Shown in pieces: positions 25,837-38,350 of a stretch of DNA of 64,000 bases. This DNA is from Clavelina lepadiformis. Taxonomy: Eukaryota > Chordata > Ascidiacea > Aplousobranchia > Clavelinidae. The position numbers and the translations under genes were made by a program. The notes below the pieces were generated by a model. The model did no database searches, was not told the DNA's origin, and saw nothing but the letters and a program-made list of their open reading frames with translations. Within the stretch, counting starts at the first letter, position 1; each line of letters opens with the position of its first letter. The stretch is taken from positions 10,957,856 through 11,021,855 of the forward strand of contig NC_135246.1 in the NCBI RefSeq assembly GCF_947623445.1, written 5' to 3'.

Positions 25837-26526
25837 ATAAGTTAAACCGCGAAAATTAAGTTGTTTATAAAGAATTTCCAAGATTTTGTTAAAACTTTGT
25901 TTTTTTGATACGAAAAACTTTAAAGTGAATTGAATTGAAAAATTTAGGTTACAAATACGTCAACGTTTTTATGGTTTGAGGTGAAATTACAGGTTTTAGT
26001 TTGGCTATAGTTGGTATAACCATTTTGAGATTCACTAAGAAAATTCCTATTAAAGAGTTCGTTTGGAACCAAACGAAAGTGGTTCGGACGTTTTCACTTT
26101 TGCTAACCATGACGGCCTATGAATCATTTAATGCGCTTCGACCTTTGAATGTTGTATACTGTATAGCACCTAACATATTCCGACGAACTCTGTATAACAG
26201 TCATTACTCAAAAAACGAATTAGTTTGTAGCCTAGACCTAGATAAAGCCCTACTCAAAAAACGCAAAAAATAAGCTTGACAGAGATGTTCTGCAAAGGCA
26301 GGCCTGGCCGTGAAAATTTTGGCAGACAGGTGGTGAATCTCCCTCATATTCGGCGTCTGGTGAGCAACTTTGTCAAGTGTGTATCGTTTCGTTTTGGTAT
26401 CTCTTTGGTACAAAATGGTATACTAAAGTAGGAACCTCTGCCCTAAAAATAAGACAAAAATAAGCACACTAGTATTTTCATATCGCTCTCTTGAAGCTAT
26501 CGACCACGTCCGCTTAAGCCTTAAGG

Positions 26527-27005
26527 CATACGTGTCAAACTCCTGGCCCGCTTTACAATAAAACTTAGCCCGCAATGTTATTTTATACATTGAACTATTT
26601 CCGGCCCGCGAGATCATTGTACAGTATAACTTACTTTTTTCAAGCAAGAAACAAGATTATAATAAATCGTACAATACAGCAGCACAGCAGTTACCCCGCC
26701 ATGCGATAGAATAAATACGTTTATTCTAACGCTTGTAATCTGGGATGCTTTTTTCTTTATTGTTTGTTAATTTTTTAATGCTTTTGCAAGGAGATGAATG
26801 AAACATAATGACGAAAGAGAACAATAATTAAAAATAGCCCAGTCAAAAATCGTCAAAAACCTCAAAAATTTGGTGTTGTTTTGCTGCCTGTTGCAATTCA
26901 TGTACTCGTGTCACAAAACATTCAATTAAGTTTTATCCTTACGGCCCGCGGCGTTAAATAAGTTTGGAGTTTTGACCCCTGGTGCGATTGAGTTTGATAC
27001 CCCTG
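26527..27005. mobile_element. hAT-type miniature element with 8-bp target duplication
   Basis: The right end, read on the minus strand, is CAGGGGTATCAAACTC; the left end is CATACGTGTCAAACTC, a diverged inverted match. The flanks CCTTAAGG (26519-26526) and GCTTAAGG (27006-27013) agree at seven of eight bases. CAGGGG-type ends with 8-bp duplications are the signature of hAT transposons. Several GGCCCGC words near both ends resemble the element at 34212. No transposase frame, so non-autonomous. Confidence 0.75.
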
Positions 27006-27013
27006 GCTTAAGG

Positions 27014-28410
27014 GGAACGATTAATCGCTCGGCGAAAATAAATAATTGAAGCGAGAGTAATCATCCGCCAAACAGCCAGGCCTCTAAAAGGTTTTAGAAT
27101 TGGGCTCTTCATTTATAAATATATGTTGTATATTATATACTGTAGGCTATGTGGATATAAATAATAATATAATCTAGATCTGTCCGTTGTTTTTTGACAA
27201 AACTTTGTCGGTGGTATGATACCTCACTTCAGAGTTTTGAGAAACCCTGTCAAAGTGCTTTCAGGACTCATGAAACTATCTCACATCTCCGTCTCTGCAT
27301 TGGATTATACTGGTTTGGAACGCTTGAGAGACTTTAGGGTTGGACTTTTATGCACCAAGCAAACCGTTATTTGAAATTTTTACTTTTTTATGTTTAAGGG
27401 CATTTAACATGACATATAGCATCCTAGGTTCCTATTTTGATTGCGACATCCAAATACAGCACTGTGTAGTGTGTACTATAGCATTTTAATATTCATCAAG
27501 TATTTATACTTATTTCGGTGTAAAGCCCCTGACTTCTATTAATTTGCACGTTGCCCATGTCAGTAACTAAATACGTTGAAACTTATTTTGTTACGAGATT
27601 GCTCTAAACTTTTCTAAAGTCTAAACAATTTACAACTGAAGGATAAAAAGTTTAAAACAACTTTTTGGCGGACCAACCCCAAGTACCAACGGTTGCAAAA
27701 ACAAGTCGCTCGGACGTAGATAAACGGGTGTCTTAACAACGTCTGTGCGCCTGATGAGATATTAACTCTCAAGCAACCTTTCAATGGAACGCAAAGCCTT
27801 TGCTAATGGAAAATACATTCAAAATCTCTCCTAATTTACATTTTTACAACAATTTGAAGTCAGCTTTAAATTTCAGGTTTCCTTTAAGTTATACGGATGT
27901 TTCGGTATAATGCCAACGACAAATTACATCTATCTGAAAAATCTACCTTTATTGCAGCATCCAAACGTTATAAAGTAACAACAAAATTGGCAATTAGATT
28001 TCAATAAACTTTAACATGCAATTAAAGATGTTTTGTAATATGTATTATATGGCGGATAGTGACAAGCGCTGCGATAAAGTTCAAAAGATTAAGCTTCAAA
28101 GTATACAACTTATACCTGGCAAATACCAATTTTTTATGCTGTATATATTTTATAAGACAAACTGTGACATCTATAACATAACACTAGCAGCGTGAAATCT
28201 CTCCAAGCGAAGTCCAATGTAGTAAAACATGAAACAACGAATAACTTAAACAGAATAATGTTCATACCAAAACACACTTGAAAACTGCATGAAGGATTTT
28301 AACAGTACCGTAGGCTACTGCATAAACACGGTAAACGAAAAAGAAACGTTCAATAAATAGTAAACAAGTCTTTTAAACAAATATATGTAACACGTTCAAA
28401 TACGGTAGAT
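27014..28410. other. Intergenic sequence between the duplicated genes, right part
   Basis: AT-rich, no gene or clear repeat boundary recognised. The last part precedes the 3' flank of seven-helix copy B. Confidence 0.45.
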
Positions 28411-28620
28411 ACCGCTTAATAGAGCACCCTCGAAAATGAATTTCCCCCTTAAACGATGAGCGCTGTTTTGACCACAAAGGTGGGTGTGTAAAAGAAATAT
28501 TATACAGGTTTCGATTTTATGGCCTTTTAATTTTCATTTACTGTACATTAGCCAAAACTGCTCTAATGAAAGGTTTTCTCTATATAAACCGATCCCGTAT
28601 TACGAGATATTTACTTATAC
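28411..28620. other. About 210-bp insertion in the 3' flank of copy B
   Basis: The sequences just downstream of the two stop codons align (TAGTAAACAAGTC and AAAACAACATT are shared). In copy B the alignment is interrupted between about 28411 and 28620 by sequence absent from copy A. No terminal repeat or target duplication is obvious, so its nature is open. Confidence 0.5.
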
Positions 28621-28648
28621 GATAAACACAAAAACAACATTGGACGAT

Positions 28649-30221
28649 TTACTCAAAAAATGGCTCTACAAGTTTGAAGAAAGCAACACGTTTTGATCTG
28701 TATATTATGCTGATACCAACAACAAAGATCAACTGAAAAAGAGCCCAGTGGTAGGCGAAAACACTTGTGAAGTACCAGTCGTATGAACAGTCAGTGGCAG
28801 TGGACCAGACAACAACTGTAATAGTAACGATGCAAAGAATGAAAAGAAATTTAAGCAGATTTGTAAATTTATAGAATTTGGCATTGAACGATGATACATT
28901 CTGACTTTTGAGGCGTTGTTTAGTTTGCATATAAAATACACCTGCATGATACAAAATGACAGCATCTGCTACACAAAGCAGTATCACAAAAATTTGCACC
29001 AAATAAATCGTGCCATTGTAAAGCTGAGCACACGAATATGTGAAGTATAAAACAAAAAATGCAAAAGCAAAGAGAAATGGTTTTGTTTTAGGATTAGGAT
29101 GAACTTCAAGCAACGTTTCTCCAAATCCCCCGCAAAGAAACAAAATGAATAATCGCATGAAACCATAACTGGCGGACTGTAACATGAGTGATATCAAATT
29201 GAGACTTGCGCTGCTAAAACCAACGTCTCGCACGTAACTATAATTGGCGTAACACAGAGCGTTGTAAGTAATTAAAAGGACGGTCATTACGACTAAGTAA
29301 TGGTGTACTTCATTGGTCAGTTTTCTTGAAACATCCGCTATCGCCCACAACAAGCATATCGCATAAAATGCAATCATAACTGCATGTAAGTACAATGCTG
29401 GTACCGCTTCCGTTGACAAATACCCATATTTTCCTTTCATTGACAATACAACGTCGATATCCGATGGGTAGCTCTGACGAACAGTTATTAGAATGAAATA
29501 GGCGCCATAACTGGGAGCAACAGCGATCAGTTGTCCACCATCTTCATTATTTTTGATATGATCTTCGGGCATCAGACCGTCGCCATGCTGCCAGTTGTCG
29601 CTGTTCGCGCTATGTTTCCATGAATCCTGAAAGTGCAGGCTCACAGACTCTCCGCAGGATATGACGTCGCCTTGATGGGAATCATTGTAATTGGCGATTG
29701 AAAACATAGATTCATCTTTCCAGTAATTGAATACGTCTTGACGTCCTGCATCCGAGTTAAGCCAATGCAGTCTATAAAACATTAGGATAAAAAGATGATT
29801 GATTACAAAACAAAAATTCTAAAGAGCAACTTTACTATAGTTGTAAAATGCATGTTAGTCTACAAACAAATATGCAGGTGGCCTTTTCTTGTATGCAAGT
29901 AAAACCCAAAAGGAAAACGTTACGTATAGCCTTCTATATCCGTTTTAAGAGTTCAACATAACTGTAACAACAAATGGAAACTTACTGTCCAAAGCAAGAC
30001 GACCCTTTGATTTCCCATCTAAACGTAAACGACGAATTTCTCACTTCGCATGGCTGGTGGTTGGCTACTTTAAGTCGAAACGCTGTGCCAGCATAAAGGG
30101 GCTTAATGAAATAAAGCGCATCTTCCGAGCTGACGCGGTCGTGGATTATACCAGGTTGTGGTACCCGTACAGCAGTCACCATAGCAACCAATAGGTTTAT
30201 AAATATAATCATAAAATCCAT
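28649..30221 (-). CDS. Seven-helix membrane protein, GOST/TMEM87-like, tandem copy B
   Basis: Paralogue of copy A, same strand, about 7 kb upstream of it in transcription order. Exons 30221-29986 and 29771-28649 have exactly the lengths of copy A (236 and 1123 bases) and also give 452 residues. The protein is about 95% identical to copy A through the end of helix 7, including the signal peptide, luminal domain and all seven helices. The last dozen residues differ strongly (RVAFFKLVEPFFE here, SGVSPKRLELFFK in A). Both frames are intact, so both copies are probably functional. The intron is 214 bases here and 341 in A and only faintly alignable. Function is inferred only from the family resemblance given for copy A. 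Confidence 0.75.
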
Positions 30222-33200
30222 GGGGAAATGGGTCCATTAACCTTTGCAGTCCATCATTAGCCTTTAGTTCCTTACCATCTGTGTTAATAGAAATACGTTC
30301 ACTGCGGGGTCGTCGTATATGAAATAGTATCGAAGTTTACAAGCTTAAAGTATTTTAGAAAAGGCTTGCAGTTTCCGGAGTATATAGTGATACAAAACGA
30401 TTTTAAACTAGCTAAATTCCAGCTACGTTGATGAGTGTTGACATTTAATCCATTTATTATTTCGCATTCATCATTTTTTCATGTAAACGTCGTCTTAACA
30501 CGTTGACTGTCAAGACCTAATTCACCTATCTGGCCCCAGACGCCAAGCGAACACCTGTCCAGATTATCATGACGCGCATTAAAATGTGCCAGCGGGTTTT
30601 CTCATTCTTGCCAAGACGCCATGCACCAAGCTGTTGCATTAAAAAAAACAAAGAAATCGTGGTTGTAACCCGAGTGGTAAGACAATAAACAAAATCGAAA
30701 GGGAAAGGCATCCTTGTTTCAAAACGGAACAAAACTTTTAATATCCAGCAGTTTATGTTGATACTGAGTCACTGACAGAGACGACTCGTCAGGAAGATCA
30801 CCTTTTTCCAAACTTTGCTTGTGTAAATTATTAAATATCTCGCGTAGTCTAATTAGAAGATTAGCCTAAAGAAAGTGGGCATGAGGACGCTCAATGTACC
30901 TTTATATGACCACGATGCCTTAATACATATACGAACGGTAACCCGCTATCGTTTAATGAAGCGTTTTGAGTTTGAAACCTTTTCAGCAAATTGTCAAGAT
31001 GCTATGTAGTCTAAGCGTGTCAAAAAACTTTGGCTTTTACGCATGAAGCTTGACAAAGTGAAACAAAGTCAACAGAAAATAGCAAACGTAATCAGGTCCT
31101 CTAATCAATTTAGGTAGTTTGAGGTTAAATTTCCTTTGTCTTTTTCAGATAAATTTGTTTAACTCAAAATTTCACAACTTGTACAAAAGTCAGGTTATTT
31201 CTGCACTCTGCAGTGCATAATATGTTGAATGGAATGTCTGACACTGATACAAGGAGGAGTGACTATAATAAAAACATGTTTATTCCCATACTTTTGTACA
31301 AATTAGTTATAATCCCCTCAACATTTATAGGATATTTGAAAAACAAGGAAATTCTCAGTTTTTCAATTTCAGGTGGTCTTCTGAAATTGAGACAGACCAA
31401 GTTGTCTCAATTTCAGAAGGTGTATGCATCAGTTCTCAGCTTAAACTGCTACTGCACTGCCGAGATTCAAACTTCAATGCATCTCGTACAACAAAAACGT
31501 CTTTAATTACTGTGCAGTGTACATTATCTAAATTTGCGAGCCATCGTTACAAATCAAACGATTTTTGCTTTCAACTTGTTCCTAATTCCTATACGGGAAT
31601 AATATTGAAGAAAGGTTCTTTGACACACCATATCTACCAAGTTAATGGTTATGTGCTCGTTTCGTTACCCATAAATACCAAGTTGTAATGTATGGCCAGC
31701 ATGTTAACGAGTGCACTGCTTTTGCGAAAGAAGTTTGCTGCTCCAAAGTGGTTGCCACATACCAGACCAATTTAGAAAGATTGAGCAAAAGGAAATCGTT
31801 GTTCGATAACTTCTTTTCTTCCTCAATTTGTATTGCAGTTATTGTGGTTTAGATTGTGTTTGAAAACGATTTTTGATCAAGAACGAAAAAATGGATTAAA
31901 GTTGCCGCTATTGCATTACGTTATCGACCAAACCCTAACCCAATCTAGATTGAGCCCGTCTCGTTCTGGCTTAGTACGTTTGCATATATCCAAAGTAAAG
32001 TGATTAAATACGGTACTCAAAATCTAGGCAAGGTTAACTTATAAAACCTTAATTATTTACTTCACAAACATCAACTGCCACATGAAACAAATGTTATGGC
32101 TGGAACCTACCAGCACTAGATCAACTTAAAGTTGCACTTTACCTTGACAAATGATTCTGCATAATGAAACCCATAAATAACAGTCAACAAATATCTGAAG
32201 ATTTAGCGCAAGATATGCTGCAACATTCAAACTTAAAAAAACTGAATTTGTATTTAATTTCCAAAACAACTGAACATGCAACTGCGGGAAAAACAAAAAG
32301 TTCTGTGATCACTATTATGTGCAAAGGTAGGCACAAATGTTGCGATTAATTAATAGCTCGTAAAGTATTGTAATTTGCTAATAAACAGTTGGCCATCCCA
32401 AGTTTTTATTTTGTATACATTTTTACAACAATAAAATAGTGAAAACCGTTTAGAACTGCATTATATGATAAATAACTTTCTCTTAGTCACTTTTAAACAT
32501 TTGCAATATAACTTCAGAATATGCAAGTAACTATAACAGTTACGGATGTACCAGGCATCTACAAACTGTCATTAAAGCAGGCTTCTCAGACATACTTTCA
32601 TTCTGGCCATTTCTCTCTCTTGCTGCAATATAAGAAATAATGCTAAGCTAATCTGTTTATATAAAGATTTTTTTTTTAAATTTTGGAATGTGATTGTACA
32701 CCTTAGAAGTACGGATTTAGCCACTGCAGTATCTTTTAACTCACAACATTTTCCAAATATTTTTGAGACAATTTCTTTACTGTCTTGTTGTGAATTGATT
32801 TGCTGTCCTTCACTTGCTGTAAATGGAGCTTTTCAACTGTGGCAACACTGTACTCAACAACGTTTAACTGGATGTTAAAATAGCAATTGGATTAAGCTTG
32901 TCCTAATATACATGTACTGTACATTACTGCAGTATGTTATTCAATTGTAGGAATACAAGCACTGTGAAACTTATAAAGAATATTCGTTAAAAAGATTGTT
33001 TGTTTATTTCTCTCAAATTGTTTGTAAGTCTATAATTCAAATGTCTTTTGCAGTGTATCACCCACAGGTTATACCAACAAGATATTTTTTTCTTTAAAAA
33101 CCGTCAAATAACAAATCTGCTTTCGCTATAATTTTGATGAGTTTCGTAAAGTGTTATTATGCAAATGCCATGCATTCATGCGCCGCAAATATTTAAAAAC

Positions 33201-33943
33201 TGGAACAAATACTGTTTCTATTAATAAATGTTTGTAAATCAGGATAGTGCCGGAAAAGAAAACTCTAAGATTACCTTGCCTGAAAACACTGGTTAAGTTT
33301 CGAAACCTTAGACTTCCTTTTCAAATGGGTAGGCTTATCAGAGTGTAGATTATTGGCTTCATCCTAAAGATATAGGTAGTACCATACATCATAAAGTGGC
33401 ATTATAACATTTTATACACAACATTTCTGCTGCCCAATAAATGAAGTAAAAACGTCTATTCAGCCACACATAGATTAGAATCGACTTTTGTCTATTTACA
33501 GTGAACTATAATAACTAATAGAAAAATCTATTTACTTTTTATATGTTAGTATCAGTATTTACATATACAATGAGTCAGCATACTAAAGAACAGCTCAAGT
33601 TTTATATCAATATGGAAGGATAACTGCAATTTCAACATCTTCGACCAATACTACAATTTCACACAGATCTATAAATATTCATTACACAGGCGCCAAAAGT
33701 GGGGGTGCGGAGGTGTGCTGCACCATTAATTTTGGGCTTGGAAGGTGCGGCAGCCTTTGCCAAAACGGAAGTATGCTTAAACATAAAACGAACAGGACAG
33801 ATCTCCATATTCCACTTTTAGGGAAATTAAGGCACAGGTCTAAAAGCAGTTACTGTACTTTATGTCACACTTATAACATATCTTATCCATGTCTTGGCCA
33901 GGGTATAAAATATTAACATAAAAATACTGTATAAACAAAATGT
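30222..33943. other. Gene-free stretch with one strong hairpin
   Basis: The 5' part should carry the promoter of copy B. No coding exon is supported. The 97-codon frame at 31213-31506 contains a perfect palindrome and shows no family motif. Confidence 0.5.
31378..31419. repeat. Perfect 17-bp hairpin
   Basis: CTTCTGAAATTGAGACA at 31378-31394 and its exact reverse complement at 31403-31419 enclose an eight-base loop. A further TTTCAATTTCAGG lies just upstream. This could be a young fold-back element or a small structured RNA; nothing else distinguishes these. Confidence 0.6.
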
Positions 33944-33951
33944 GGCAAGAG

Positions 33952-34802
33952 CAGGGCCGAATTTAGACCATGAGAGGCCCTAGCCTATTCCATTTGTGAG
34001 GCCTATACCCAGGGTTGCCATCGGTCTCAACTCAAAAATAAGGACGACTAGGAAACGAAAGACGAATACCACCTTAAACAGTGCACAATAGGAGAAAGCA
34101 ACCAATACTATCTGCATGTTCTTAATTTTGGTATCTCTTCGGTAGAAAATGGTATACTAAAGGTGTCAAAATGCTCTAAGTAGTTATGAATAGAAAATGG
34201 ATTCTCTAAAGCAAGGGTCGGCAACCCACGGCCCGCCATGCAAAATCGTCTGGCCCAAGGCATATTAATTAGTTATCACAAGATAACGGCCCGCCGTTTC
34301 TTATTGAGTTTCAAACTGCAGTGTTAGCACTGTTTGAAAAAATTGTGGTATTGTTACGCCATAAGTATGTCGTACTAGTCTATTGTTACACCATAAAACT
34401 GGTGCGAAGGCAGTAGACTAGTATCTCGTACTAAGTACGAGATTGTCTGTAGAGTAGACTAGTCGTTATAGATACAAAGAGAGATGCAGACAAGCTTTAA
34501 CCTAAACTTTTTTATAATGCTGTGTTGTTGAAGTGTGAAAACATATATTTTGCTCTTTTTGTGATTGGTATGATTGAGATTGCAGCAATGTAGCGTAATA
34601 TACTGAAGTGAGTATGAATTATAGTATTAATGAAAATTCCGGCCCGCCAAAGAGTTGTACACTCGACATTTGGCCCGTGACTAGCAATAGGTTGCCGACC
34701 CCTGCTCTAAAGCAATTAAATCAGCATCAATTCCAAACTTCGAAATTGAATTTCGAGGCCCTAGGCTTCAGCCTGCCTAGCCTATTGGTAAATCCGGCCC
34801 TG
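33952..34802. mobile_element. Outer hAT-type element of a nested pair
   Basis: The left end CAGGGCCGAATTTA and the right end (minus strand CAGGGCCGGATTTA) are inverted with one mismatch. The flanks are identical 8-base duplications GGCAAGAG (33944-33951 and 34803-34810). It is interrupted by the element at 34212-34704. Its left interior carries a TAGGGTTGCCA-like fragment (about 34012) and a GGTATCTCT...GGTATACTAAA block also seen near 26394. No transposase. Confidence 0.85.
34212..34704. mobile_element. Inner hAT-type element inserted in the outer one
   Basis: The left end CAAGGGTCGGCAACC and the right end (minus strand CAGGGGTCGGCAACC) differ at one base. The exact 8-bp target duplication CTCTAAAG is at 34204-34211 and 34705-34712. 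The interior has repeated GGCCCGC words and no transposase frame. It must be younger than the outer element it splits. Confidence 0.9.
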
Positions 34803-34810
34803 GGCAAGAG

Positions 34811-36068
34811 CAACATAAGTTATTGCAATGGCGCTGTCAACTTGATGACTTTCTACCTTACCGCACCCCCAACAGTTTCCAGAAGCCAGCGCCTATGATT
34901 GATTAGATTTATTTGAAAACTGATCAACTAAAGCACCTGAAGCAACTTTGCACAGTTTTGCAGCTTTTGCAATTCACTTTGCCAAGCACTGGTAATTTGG
35001 CTGAATTTTTCATGAAATATTCCACGAACTTTTTTTCTGTCTTCGATATCAACCTAAGCTTGAAAATTTAGTCACCTCTAAGTTTCTTCAGCTCACCAGA
35101 TATGCTATGTTTAAATCGTTTACATTATAGCAAAAGCTTACAAACTGTGTGTTAATTCATTATATTATAATAAACATTTTAACAATAACTGAGTGGCTAT
35201 TTCCCCAGTATATTCCTCCACAACCTTCACTATACTCATCGACTTCTATGTTGCAAATAAAAAAGAGCTTACTGACACTTTGGCCATAATATTTCAAAGC
35301 AACATAAATGAGCAGATTATAAGTTTGGCTTTTGACAACTGAAATACTTGGTTTAAGCAAACAGTTTGGCTGAATTTATCTACTTCAAGTTTACATTATA
35401 GTGGCCAAAACTGCTTTCAACACTGCTGCTACCAAATATACGATGCTAACAATATTTTTACTATTCTTGCTTTTTATCTCACAACCTTGTTTGAGAAATG
35501 AAGTGTTTTCATGCTGCTGTGGACATAGGAGAAAATTTTTTGCTTGGCTTTTCTTTTCTGCTTTCTTCTTTCTAAAATCACTTCTTCCACTTCTTTTAAT
35601 ATAGGTGTAACATCCCTTTAAGAAATATTGCAGTTTCATCATTTAAGCAATCAAAACATTCTTAATCACAACAGAAACTATCAAGGATTCAACAAAGCGT
35701 TGGCATATATAAAGTTTATAATTATTAATTTATTGCTTGAGCACATACAAAATTAAAAACTTGGTAAAAAGCAGATTTTGAGATCAGTACAATGACGCTT
35801 CGAGGCTAATTACAACAGGGTCACATGAAAATTTTACAAAACTTATGCAAAACGGCACACAGCTATATCACATGCATCGTTAACATATGACTGGTTAATT
35901 ATTATTATCAATGCTGATGCTTAACAAACCAAGTCTGGATAACACTATAGCTGAATTTTGTATCATACTTTACCCTTTGTGCGTTGCACAGACAAGGTGT
36001 TTAAAAATCAGAATGAATTAATAGTTTTGCCCAGTTGAAGCACAGTTAACCAAATTTACAAAAATGCA
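34811..36068. other. Non-coding stretch between transposons
   Basis: AT-rich, no gene recognised. The overlapping open frames at 35391-35642 (minus) and 35401-35604 (plus) are low-complexity antisense shadows. Confidence 0.45.
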
Positions 36069-36076
36069 GTCTGATC

Positions 36077-36742
36077 TAGAGTTGTGCGCCCAGAAAATCC
36101 CTCTCTCGAAATCTTGGGTTTTTAAACCTTTTTTTATCAATTTTATTATAATCCCAGGATTTCAAGAGTGTTTTATGAATTTCAAGGCAGGGCAATTGTG
36201 CTCACTTTGTGGATCTATTTTAAAATAAAAGCCTACTTGCTGCCTTTTAACAATGACATTACAGTGTTGTATTATTATCAATTAACAAATGTCGCGTAAC
36301 AATGCTTTGAACAATCACAACATGTATCCACTGAGCAGTATTCGTGCAATGTACAGTACATTAATTGGCCTTGTAGTCAAACCTATTTTATGCTATTCGT
36401 ACTGCTTTTCTAAAATAGAAATTAGTGGAAACTCTTACCAAAAAACAAAATTTTAGCTCAAAATGACAAATTTCGTAGATCACAGTTCCAAGAGATAATA
36501 TGGAGTTTGGAAATACTTTTTGAACAGCAAAAATACACAAAAGATCAAAATGTAAGTTGCCTCAATGATAACACTCTTGATGCGCTTCTGCTTATGCGTC
36601 AATAATTATTACGAGAAACAAATAAACAATTGCCGATTATGTGTTTACTTTTTTCAACTGTTTTAATCCCAAAAAATCTTGGGATGGTGGAGTAAAAATC
36701 TTGATTGGAATTGTTTAATTTGGTCTCGAAATCCCAACCCTA
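36077..36742. mobile_element. hAT-type miniature element, TAGGGTTG family
   Basis: The left end TAGAGTTGTG and the right end (minus strand TAGGGTTGGG) are inverted. Both are followed inside by TCTCGAAAT/TTTCGAGA and CTTGGG motifs. Exact 8-bp target duplication GTCTGATC at 36069-36076 and 36743-36750. 666 bp, no transposase. Confidence 0.85.
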
Positions 36743-37549
36743 GTCTGATCTGTATATGTACACATAATAAAGAGACTGTTTCACCAGAAATGCTGGTAGA
36801 ACACACAGCTCAACAACCTGTTGTTAGAGATAGGAAATTATGCAGTTAGGTTATCATAAAGGATGTACAAATAGTGATATAAAACTATTTAGAGTGCAAT
36901 TAGGGTTAGAGTTAGGTTAAAAAAACCATAAATTTTGGTTTGAAGATTGTGTAAGTTATGTGTTCCATAAAAAAACATTACTTTGAGCATAATGATGTTT
37001 CAGCAAGATCTACAAACTGTCTATACAAACAAATAATTTAGTACACATTACGAATCCCTTACCAATCATCCATTATCGCTTTGCAGCCCTGATATAAAAT
37101 AAAATATTAAGACAAAACACCTCAGACTTAGGATAACCCTAAAAAACTTTGCAACTTCCCTATAAAATGAAAAATTTGTACCAACCTTGTTATAGCAAAA
37201 ACATAACAAATTATGTTCACAAAACAGCAAACGAGAAGCAGCAAAGCCTAGAAGCTTACATCATATAACGAAAGTATACAACTAACTTTAGTTGGCCTAT
37301 CTAACTAAATGCACTAGGTATCTAATAAGTATATCAAATAAAATTTTATTTAGCTTGTCATGGTGCAACTAAGTGGTTCTGGTTTGAAACTTGGCTTTGT
37401 TGTTCAATTCTTATAACAAATAATATAAAAATTAAATTTTTTCATAAAATAATCAAATCATACATTATACAGTGACATTATTTGAGAAATTAGAAAACGC
37501 ATGAAGATAACCCTATAGCGAAAAGTGTGGCAAAATTGTTAGATTTTCA

Positions 37550-38350
37550 CGGGTAACACTAATTTTAGAAAAGAGGAAATCAGGAAACCTAGGAAATATT
37601 TCCAACTCTACAGTAATTTCATGAAATCAAGGAAACCCAATAATAGTGTGAACAAAACTTAGGAAATCAGCAAAACGTGTCAGCTAGGAAACTATAATAT
37701 AGAAAATTGTTTTTAACTTGCAAAAAATGTAAGAAATCGAAGAAACGCATCAGCTACGATCTTATAATATAGGAGATCGTTTTTACTTGCAAGGAAACAT
37801 AGGAAATCAATGAAACGTGTCAGCTAGTCCTATAATATAGGAAACCTTACTTTGCGGAGTCAACTAAACAGCCATATATAGCTATGAACATGTCATATTT
37901 TTAAAATGAGTAGACATTGCTTTCGAAACTACAGAAGCATCAATTGGTAAAACCCTTTCATTCTGTATGTTATTCCACATATATACGAAGTAATTATAAT
38001 ATTTCTTACATTATAGGTTCCTAGCTGACACGTTACCTCGATTTCCTATGTTTCCTTGCAAGATAAAAATGATCTCCTGTGAGGTCTCCTACGTTTCCTC
38101 GCAAGGTAAAACAATTTTCTATGTTGTATTTTCCTAGCTGACACGTTTTCTAAATTTCCTAGCTTCCTTTGCAAGTTAAAAGCGATTTCTTACATTATAG
38201 GTTTCTAGCTGACATGTTTCCTCGATCTCATAGGTTTTGTGTGCATTATTGGGTTTCCTTGATTTCCTGAAATTAGAGTTGGAAATATGTCCAAGGTTTC
38301 CTGATTTTCTACTTTTAGTGTCAATTTCCTAAAATTAATGTTATCCATGC
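37550..38350. mobile_element. Fold-back element with long inverted arms built of tandem repeats
   Basis: The two halves are inverted copies over roughly 280 bases each: GGGTAACACTAATTTTAG at the left and GGATAACATTAATTTTAG on the minus strand at the right. Both continue through AAATCAGGAAACC, TTTCCAACTCTA and CAAGGAAACCCAATAAT. Inside each arm a unit of about 70-85 bases recurs (GTGTCAGCTAGGAAA, TATAATATAGG, TTGCAAGGAAACATAGG). Flanks AGATTTTCA and AGATTTCCA match at eight of nine bases, the length expected for Mutator-like transposons. No protein frame. Confidence 0.7.

Larger units (their letters stand above)
23295..26510. other. Intergenic sequence between the duplicated genes, left part
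   Basis: No gene recognised. It contains inverted repeats GCTCGGCCA / TGGCCGAGC around 23812-23887, TTAGCAGTTTT / AAAACTGCTAA at 24416-24451, and a degenerate 68-base tandem duplication at 25700-25836. The short frames at 24824-25069 and 26001-26273 show no family features. Confidence 0.5.

Noticed and set aside
30497..30740. Possible piggyBac-type end (TTAACACGTTGACTG)
   Set aside because: A TTAA followed by a piggyBac-like word is present, but I found no matching inverted end or second TTAA nearby.
31213..31506. 97-codon plus-strand frame
   Set aside because: Contains a perfect 17-bp palindrome and no protein motif; treated as non-coding.
31930..31950. Telomere-like CCCTAACCC
   Set aside because: A single short occurrence, not an array.
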